Below are positions 21,757 through 26,173 of a stretch of 26,173 bases of DNA, one piece after another (positions within the stretch are counted from its first letter, which is position 1; each line of letters opens with the position of its first letter). The translations under genes were made by a program, and so were the position numbers. The DNA comes from Ruminococcaceae bacterium UBA1320 (lineage in GTDB: Bacteria; Bacillota; Clostridia; Oscillospirales; Ethanoligenentaceae): positions 26,991 to 53,163 of the forward strand of contig DBTI01000114.1 in the NCBI GenBank assembly GCA_002306975.1. The letters run 5' to 3'. Under the pieces are notes generated by a model that saw only the letters and a program-made list of their open reading frames with translations, had not been told where the DNA came from and ran no database searches.

Positions 21757-21793
21757 ATATACATCTATATGCAAATTACATATAGATGTATAT
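21757..21793. repeat. Perfect 15-base inverted repeat after padR-type gene
   Basis: ATATACATCTATATG (21757-21771) and its exact complement (21779-21793) surround a seven-base AT-rich spacer. No T-run follows, so it is not a standard terminator. It could be a regulator binding site (it contains TACAT-N4-ATGTA) or part of an insertion remnant. Confidence 0.55.
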
Positions 21794-21895
21794 TACAATT
21801 AAGTATAGCGCTCAATGCTTTTTACGTCAAGAAACAGGGTGGTGAAAATCACCGCTTTTCTTGTCTTAAATCATAAACTGGAACTTTACGCCAAT

Positions 21896-21938
21896 AAAGC
21901 AGGCATTCCGCAATACGTTCGGAATACCTGCTTTTTTA
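21896..21938. terminator. Intrinsic terminator between padR-type gene and deacetylase gene
   Basis: AAAGCAGG-C-ATTCCG pairs with CGGAAT-A-CCTGCTTT (one mismatch, nine-base loop) followed by TTTTTTAT on the + strand. A second, weaker hairpin (CAAGAAA...GTGGTGA/TCACCGC...TTTCTTG, about 21828-21862) lies just before it. Confidence 0.75.
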
Positions 21939-21978
21939 TGTTTTTACATAGAATGTTATGCTCTGCGCGCCATGACGC

Positions 21979-22668
21979 CTAACTGTTTCTTAAAAGCACT
22001 TCGGAATTTGTTCCGTAAAATATATCTTCTCTATTACTCAAAAAGGCACATAATTTCTCCATTCTGTCCCACCTGCCTTCAACATCAAACTCGTAACTGT
22101 GACCCCAAATATAAAATATTTTTGGCTCTTCAGGGTTCATTGATACAAATTCTTCTGCCAATTTCATAAGATTGGCATTCGTATGATGACAGGTTGCTTC
22201 TAACTCCAATAAGTTTGATTGAATATTAAAATTTTCCGATTCTTTTACAGTTCTCGCATATTTGATGTTGTTTTCTTTTAATACATTGATTACTCTGTTG
22301 TCGTATGTACCATATGGATAAGCCATACCCTGAATCTTGCAGTCAAAGATATTTTGCAGATTGATAATATCTTGTACGATTTCATTTTCTATGGTTTCCG
22401 TATCCAGCTTTTCCAACTTGGGATGAGTAAGGGAATGTACTGCAATTTCATGTCCCTTATACAGTTCTTTCAACCCCTGCACATTCATGCGTGCGACGGA
22501 AACACCTTGGTTTTCCCACCTGCTTGAGCCGCTTTGTATTCCGGAGTTTAAATTAAAGGTGCATTTTAGATGATATTTATTAAAAAGCTTTACAAGGCGG
22601 CGATCCTGTTCCACTCCGTCATCATAACTGAAGGTGAGTGCTTTTAGCTTGTTGTTTGGAAAAAACAT
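21979..22668 (-). CDS. Polysaccharide deacetylase (NodB-type) family protein, cytoplasmic
   Basis: A 229-residue carbohydrate esterase 4-like protein. Motif 1 is 'LTFSYDDGVEQD' (Asp16 base, Asp17 metal) and motif 2 is 'EIAVHSLTHPKL' (metal His78 and His82), with 'MAYPYGTYDNRVINVL' as the later block. No signal peptide or membrane segment is seen, so it probably acts inside the cell or leaves by another route; known intracellular relatives act on small glycans or amides rather than on peptidoglycan. ATG 22666-22668 follows GGAGGTAAC. A promoter lies at 22750-22778. It is a single-gene unit, convergent with the PadR-type gene and downstream of the nitrogenase terminator. Confidence 0.88.
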   Translation of the reverse strand: MFFPNNKLKALTFSYDDGVEQDRRLVKLFNKYHLKCTFNLNSGIQSGSSRWENQGVSVARMNVQGLKELYKGHEIAVHSLTHPKLEKLDTETIENEIVQDIINLQNIFDCKIQGMAYPYGTYDNRVINVLKENNIKYARTVKESENFNIQSNLLELEATCHHTNANLMKLAEEFVSMNPEEPKIFYIWGHSYEFDVEGRWDRMEKLCAFLSNREDIFYGTNSEVLLRNS

Positions 22669-22749
22669 AATGTTACCTCCATAAACTATCTTCTCTTTTC
22701 GATTCAGCCAGTAAATCTTCTACGGTTTTAAATAACTGGTTACCATGAT

Positions 22750-22778
22750 AGTATAGGCATTTTCCCGTATAATGTAAA
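22750..22778 (-). promoter_or_regulatory. Probable promoter of the deacetylase gene
   Basis: On the - strand TTTACA (complement of 22773-22778), a 17-base spacer and TATACT (complement of 22750-22755). It lies about 80 bases before the deacetylase start and downstream of the nitrogenase terminator. Confidence 0.6.
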
Positions 22779-22871
22779 TATGTATCAATTCAGGCTCGTC
22801 GGCTTAATTTGTGAAGCCTATGCAGGAATAAACAAATAGTCAATGCAAGCTGAAATATCTCAGCATAAAAA

Positions 22872-22910
22872 AACGGCTTTGCGGCTCTGTAACAGAGCCG
22901 CAAAGCCGTT
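22872..22910. terminator. Strong terminator of the nitrogenase operon
   Basis: A perfect 18-bp stem, AACGGCTTTGCGGCTCTG (22872-22889) with its complement (22893-22910), around a three-base loop. On the - strand a T-run follows at once (GCCGTTTTTTTAT), 50 bases after the anfK stop. A T-run is also present on the + strand. Confidence 0.92.
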
Positions 22911-22960
22911 CGTTTTTTATGATGTCCGTTTATTGCGCTTTACACAGTTATAAATGCAAT

Positions 22961-24361
22961 TTACCAGACATTCAAAACCCATTCTTTTTTCTTTTTATTC
23001 TCCATATCGGTGAAGATAACATTCGCCATTTCTTCGGCGAGCCAGGTCGCCCCGGAATACCCGACAATCGGGTGCCTGTAGTAGCCCGCGCGGTCGTAGA
23101 CCGGAAAGCCCACACGAAGCATGGGGAGATCGTTGTCGATGGCTATGAAGCGGCCTTTTGAGTGCCCCATAATCAAGTCAAGTTCAAGCTCGCCGCTCTT
23201 AATCCGGCTTTCCAAATCCCAGAGATCAGCGTTTTTGATGATCTGCATTTCATAATTGGATTCATTCTTGAGCTTTTCTTCAAACTCCTTGATGCGGGGA
23301 TCATTGCTATAGTTCGGATTGTCGTCGCCGAGGAGCAGCAGTACCGGTTTCATCTCCAAATCAAGACAAAACTGTGCAAGGCTGATTACGAGGTCTGCAC
23401 CGCCATAGATCGCGACCTTTTTATCGGCAAAAAACATATGTACAAGGTCGGTCAGTGCGTCGATGGCGATACCGCGCTCCTTCACCAGCGATGGGGGAAT
23501 CGGCTTGCCGGTGAGGTTCTTTACATTTTGCAGAAAGGCATCTGTGTTTCGGATACCAATGGGCATCGGCCCGATGACTGCGGGCACGTCAAATTCGCTT
23601 TCAAGATACCTTGCAGCCGTCGCTCCCTCGTACCTGCAAAGCGCGATCGTTCCCACCGCATTTGCCGTCGAAGCCAAATCTTCAGTGGTTGTGCTTCCTT
23701 CCGATACCGCGTCGCCTTCCGGCATCAACGGGGAATCAAAGCTTTCGATTTCAAACAGAACGGTCGCGTCAACGCCCATTTCCGAAAGCAGATGTTTCAA
23801 CGACGTCACATCCCCCGGATTTACCCATCCTGTGATCAGGTTGAGCTTCCCGTTGGGTTCGCCCTTCTTGGCAAAAGCAGTCACAAAATCGTTCACGGCA
23901 ATATCGTATCCGCTAATCATGCTGCCTTTAAAACTCGGGGTATGGATAGCGATCAGGTGAACTTCTCTGCCTGCGTATTTTTCTTTTAAAAGCCCCTTGT
24001 TGAGTTTTCTCACCACACCGTCGATATCGTCGCCGATGATTTCGGTTGAGCAGGTAGAAATAAGCGGCACCACTTTTACATTCGGGTAGCGCATCAAAAG
24101 CACATCCACCGCTTCTTCAACGCGGTGCACCGCGCCGAGCACTGCGGCGTCCTCATGCAGGGAGGAGGATGCGAGCAGAAAATTATCCTTGAAATGCTGT
24201 GAAAACAGCAAGCGGACGAACATCACGCATCCTTGGCCGCCGTGAACAATTCCAATGCAATCCTTGATTCCAATGCTCGCATACTGCGCGCCGCACGGCT
24301 GGCATGTAAAAATCGGGTTGATAACGCCCGAACGGTCTTTATCTTTCAATTCGCAAGGCAT
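22961..24361 (-). CDS. anfK: Fe-only nitrogenase beta subunit
   Basis: AnfK pairs with AnfD in the alpha2-beta2-delta2 Fe-only nitrogenase, which reduces N2 without molybdenum or vanadium. The 466 residues match AnfK (about 460) and are much shorter than NifK. The P-cluster cysteines are Cys20 ('IFTCQPCGAQ'), Cys45 ('VHGGQGCVMF') and Cys104 ('ISTCSTEIIGDD'). Long blocks agree with my memory of Azotobacter AnfK, such as 'SIGIKDCIGIVHGGQGCVMF', 'LDLEMKPVLLLLGDD' and the C-terminal 'KEWVLNVW'. An extra cysteine at 23 sits close to the first P-cluster ligand. ATG 24359-24361 follows GGAGGGAG, 14 bases after the anfG stop. It is the last gene of the operon; no anfO or anfR follows before the terminator. 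Confidence 0.95.
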   Translation of the reverse strand: MPCELKDKDRSGVINPIFTCQPCGAQYASIGIKDCIGIVHGGQGCVMFVRLLFSQHFKDNFLLASSSLHEDAAVLGAVHRVEEAVDVLLMRYPNVKVVPLISTCSTEIIGDDIDGVVRKLNKGLLKEKYAGREVHLIAIHTPSFKGSMISGYDIAVNDFVTAFAKKGEPNGKLNLITGWVNPGDVTSLKHLLSEMGVDATVLFEIESFDSPLMPEGDAVSEGSTTTEDLASTANAVGTIALCRYEGATAARYLESEFDVPAVIGPMPIGIRNTDAFLQNVKNLTGKPIPPSLVKERGIAIDALTDLVHMFFADKKVAIYGGADLVISLAQFCLDLEMKPVLLLLGDDNPNYSNDPRIKEFEEKLKNESNYEMQIIKNADLWDLESRIKSGELELDLIMGHSKGRFIAIDNDLPMLRVGFPVYDRAGYYRHPIVGYSGATWLAEEMANVIFTDMENKKKKEWVLNVW

Positions 24362-24375
24362 AAATGATCTCCCTC

Positions 24376-24726
24376 CTAATATTGCTTATTTGTAAGTTCT
24401 TTGTTTAAAGAACCGGTAATGGTAAGGTAGTCGATACGTTCTTTGAGGCCATCCATGAGTGATTTTTTTTCGTCAGTTCCCATTTCGTTGATCCAGGGAT
24501 ATTCCTCTTTGAAATCTCTGACCAAGACCGCCGCTTCTACCCAGTAGCACCTGTCCGCAGGGGTTTCGTGGGCTGACGGTTCATCACATAAGATTTGCTT
24601 GGCCTTGGTAAGGATGCCTTCGTTCTGCTTTACTCGGTCCCACGAGCGGGAGTTGAACTGCCAAAGGCACCATTTCATGATATAGGTAACCAGTTGTTCA
24701 ATCCGGTTTTTTTTAAGTTCTTCCAT
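24376..24726 (-). CDS. anfG: Fe-only nitrogenase delta subunit
   Basis: AnfG is the small subunit found only in alternative (V or Fe-only) nitrogenases, where it stabilises the AnfDK core and helps cofactor insertion. The 116 residues are slightly shorter than the Azotobacter protein (about 130). Recognisable blocks are 'RIEQLVTYIMKWCLWQFNSRSWDR' (~8-31), 'NEGILTKAKQIL' and 'CYWVEAAVLVRDFKEEYPWI'. Its position between anfD and anfK is the standard order. ATG 24724-24726 follows GGAGGGAG. Its presence, together with the anfK sequence, separates this enzyme from molybdenum nitrogenase and from the nitrogenase-like methylthio-alkane reductases, which lack a G subunit as far as I know. Confidence 0.94.
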   Translation of the reverse strand: MEELKKNRIEQLVTYIMKWCLWQFNSRSWDRVKQNEGILTKAKQILCDEPSAHETPADRCYWVEAAVLVRDFKEEYPWINEMGTDEKKSLMDGLKERIDYLTITGSLNKELTNKQY

Positions 24727-24832
24727 TCAGTCTCCCTCCTTACAGCTATTCCAGTTAAGATCGAAGCTCAATAAATCTTTTTATTTTCTACGGAGTCGGG
24801 AATAAGAAAATCATTCTATCCCTTTTCCTATC

Positions 24833-26173
24833 TTATTTGGAAATGCTGTAGCCCACACTGACAGCTTGTTTTTCCAGCTTCGGGTATTTTTTGCCGCGCA
24901 GTTTTGTGATGATATCATAATCGCCGGTATACGGGCTTCTAATGCCGTCATTCGCTTCTTCGGGTGTCAGATTTACATCAGAAATCATCTGCCGCGTTTT
25001 AAAGCCGATATCCGTCGGAATATCGTTCTTGCTGATATCCAGTTTTGCAAGCTCATGGATCGGCGAATAAACGGCGTTATAGATGTCGCGCGCGAATCGG
25101 ACCCAGCCTTCAAATCCTTTCCACGGGCCGTTGTGATAGGCATGTGCGTTCAGGTACTGCACCCCGAGCTTTTTGGCGACTTCGCCCGGGCGCTTGCCTG
25201 TAAAGATGACATGGGGTTTGAGCGTCTTCATTGCTTCAATACCTTCAAGCTCGTTGGGATCGTCGATGGCGAGCGCACCCTCTTCGCATCGGGCAACGCC
25301 TTTTTCCATATCACCCTGATGCCCGAATTTCGTATATACCGATACAACTTCAACGCCCATCTCTGCATGGATGACATTTGCCCAGTGCCACAGCTTGGAA
25401 CCACCCGGCCACAGGCAGACGCGAATGCCGGTCAGACGCTTTTTATACCAGTCGAGTTCCGGTTTCCATCTGGCGGTTTCCACGTCGATGATCTCCTGCG
25501 CGTCCTTTTCAAGACCGAAAAACATGCCGACTTTAAGAAGAGATTCCGACAGTGGCTTAAACCCAAAGCCGTCGATATCAAGACGCGGTGTTCCGTATCT
25601 TTGTCTGAGAACATTGCAGATGTATTCGGCGGAGCGTGCGCATTCCAGCACATTAAGTTGGGCCATATGCATGCCGCGCAGATCGTCATAGGAGCCGTTC
25701 CCGGTAAAGGTGGAGAGAACCTGAATGCCCATACGCGAGAAATAGTCCACCATCAATTCCTGATCGCCCTGAATATTGTATTCGCCGACATAGTTGATCA
25801 CATAGTTGCTTTTGATTTTTGGCTCAAATGTTCCGACTTTTTGATTGACCCATGCGATATTTATTTTATGATGTCCGCCCGACTGGCTCGGGCCGGCAAA
25901 CCCGGGGGAGTTGCAGACAAAAATATCGACCTCCGGCATTTCTTCCATGACTTCTTCGGCAATTGCGTTGATATCATCCCCGATGAGCGCGGAAGCACAG
26001 GTCTGGTAGATCGACATCCTTTTAATTTTGGGGAACGCCTTAAAGGCTTCAATAATGTTTTGTTTGAGCAGCTTCTCAGCGCCGAACACGATATGCTTTT
26101 CCTTCATGTCCGTAGCAAAGGTATATTTGAACTGAAAGTTGTCATTATCGCTGATATAGCGCTTGGTCTGCCA
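24833..26173 (-). CDS. anfD: Fe-only nitrogenase alpha subunit, 5' end outside window
   Basis: The frame is open to the window edge (first visible codons give 'WQTKRYISDNDNFQFKYTFA'), so the internal Met at 26105-26107 is not the start; 446 residues are seen and I estimate some 75-80 N-terminal residues are missing, with the N-terminal P-cluster cysteines. The cofactor ligands are visible: Cys in 'NVLECARSAEYIC' and His in 'LNAHAYHNGPWKGFEGW', matching NifD Cys275 and His442. Another P-cluster cysteine region is 'IYQTCASALIGDD'. Blocks such as 'SPGFAGPSQSGGHHKINIAW' and 'LWPGGSKLWHWA' are those of AnfD. It is transcribed before anfG and anfK; anfH is expected upstream, beyond the right edge. 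Confidence 0.96.
   Translation of the reverse strand, partial: WQTKRYISDNDNFQFKYTFATDMKEKHIVFGAEKLLKQNIIEAFKAFPKIKRMSIYQTCASALIGDDINAIAEEVMEEMPEVDIFVCNSPGFAGPSQSGGHHKINIAWVNQKVGTFEPKIKSNYVINYVGEYNIQGDQELMVDYFSRMGIQVLSTFTGNGSYDDLRGMHMAQLNVLECARSAEYICNVLRQRYGTPRLDIDGFGFKPLSESLLKVGMFFGLEKDAQEIIDVETARWKPELDWYKKRLTGIRVCLWPGGSKLWHWANVIHAEMGVEVVSVYTKFGHQGDMEKGVARCEEGALAIDDPNELEGIEAMKTLKPHVIFTGKRPGEVAKKLGVQYLNAHAYHNGPWKGFEGWVRFARDIYNAVYSPIHELAKLDISKNDIPTDIGFKTRQMISDVNLTPEEANDGIRSPYTGDYDIITKLRGKKYPKLEKQAVSVGYSISK

Noticed and set aside
23162..23989. Long + strand open frame (275 codons) opposite anfK
   Set aside because: It is the complement of a highly conserved nitrogenase gene, has no ribosome binding site or promoter and gives an unlikely protein.
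22961..26173. Nitrogenase-like methylthio-alkane reductase, suggested by the sulfur/methyl theme of the window
   Set aside because: The D and K sequences match Fe-only nitrogenase blocks closely and a delta subunit (AnfG) is present.
1..26173. CRISPR arrays, tRNA or rRNA genes, transposase genes
   Set aside because: No regularly spaced repeats, cloverleaf-like segments, rRNA-like stretches or transposase frames were recognised by eye; a dedicated tRNA and covariance-model search would be decisive.

Overview
The window looks like chromosomal DNA from a low-to-moderate G+C anaerobic Firmicute, most likely a Clostridia/Oscillospirales-type bacterium. The reasons are strong purine-rich ribosome binding sites, frequent GTG/TTG starts, sigma-A promoters of the TTGACA-17-TATAAT kind, hairpin-plus-T-run terminators, corrinoid methyltransferase genes and an Fe-only nitrogenase. 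No rRNA, tRNA, CRISPR array or transposase gene was seen.

Left part (1-2080, + strand): the 3' end of a PLP-dependent Cys/Met-metabolism enzyme, then a membrane-free chemoreceptor with a C-terminal Cache-like sensor, closed by a two-way terminator. Next (2097-10834, - strand) is a long co-directional gene string. In transcription order it encodes a corrinoid protein, a UroD/MtaA-type methyltransferase, a 2Fe-2S/ASKHA corrinoid-reactivating protein, a second UroD/MtaA-type methyltransferase, methylthioribose kinase (mtnK), O-acetylhomoserine sulfhydrylase (metY), LuxS and, after two hairpins, homoserine O-acyltransferase (metA, with the Glu111 that marks acetyl-CoA use). It joins a corrinoid methyl-transfer module to enzymes that make homocysteine or recycle methylthio groups. 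I read it as a methionine-making operon in which a corrinoid/UroD pair may replace MetH/MetE or feed methyl groups into methionine.

Divergent from it (11031-15312, + strand) is a second unit: a strong promoter, a 36-codon leader ORF with 7 Met and 5 Cys codons followed by alternative hairpins and a terminator, then an APC permease, a third UroD/MtaA-type methyltransferase (close paralog of the second) and a glutamine-synthetase-family ligase. This looks like attenuation responsive to Met/Cys supply, controlling uptake and demethylation of an unknown methylated amine or amino acid. Leader, permease, methyltransferases and methionine genes together are the best candidate here for an undescribed system.

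Middle-right (15409-22668): an SDR epimerase-like protein, a possible 58-codon ORF, a small unknown protein with a strong promoter, a cold-shock protein, a heterodimeric ABC exporter pair with one degenerate ATP site, a divergent PadR-type regulator with a candidate operator, and a cytoplasmic polysaccharide deacetylase. Several inverted-repeat elements lie between these genes.

Right end (22872-26173, - strand): anfK, anfG and most of anfD of an Fe-only nitrogenase, closed by a strong terminator. The 5' end of anfD, and any anfH, lie beyond the window.
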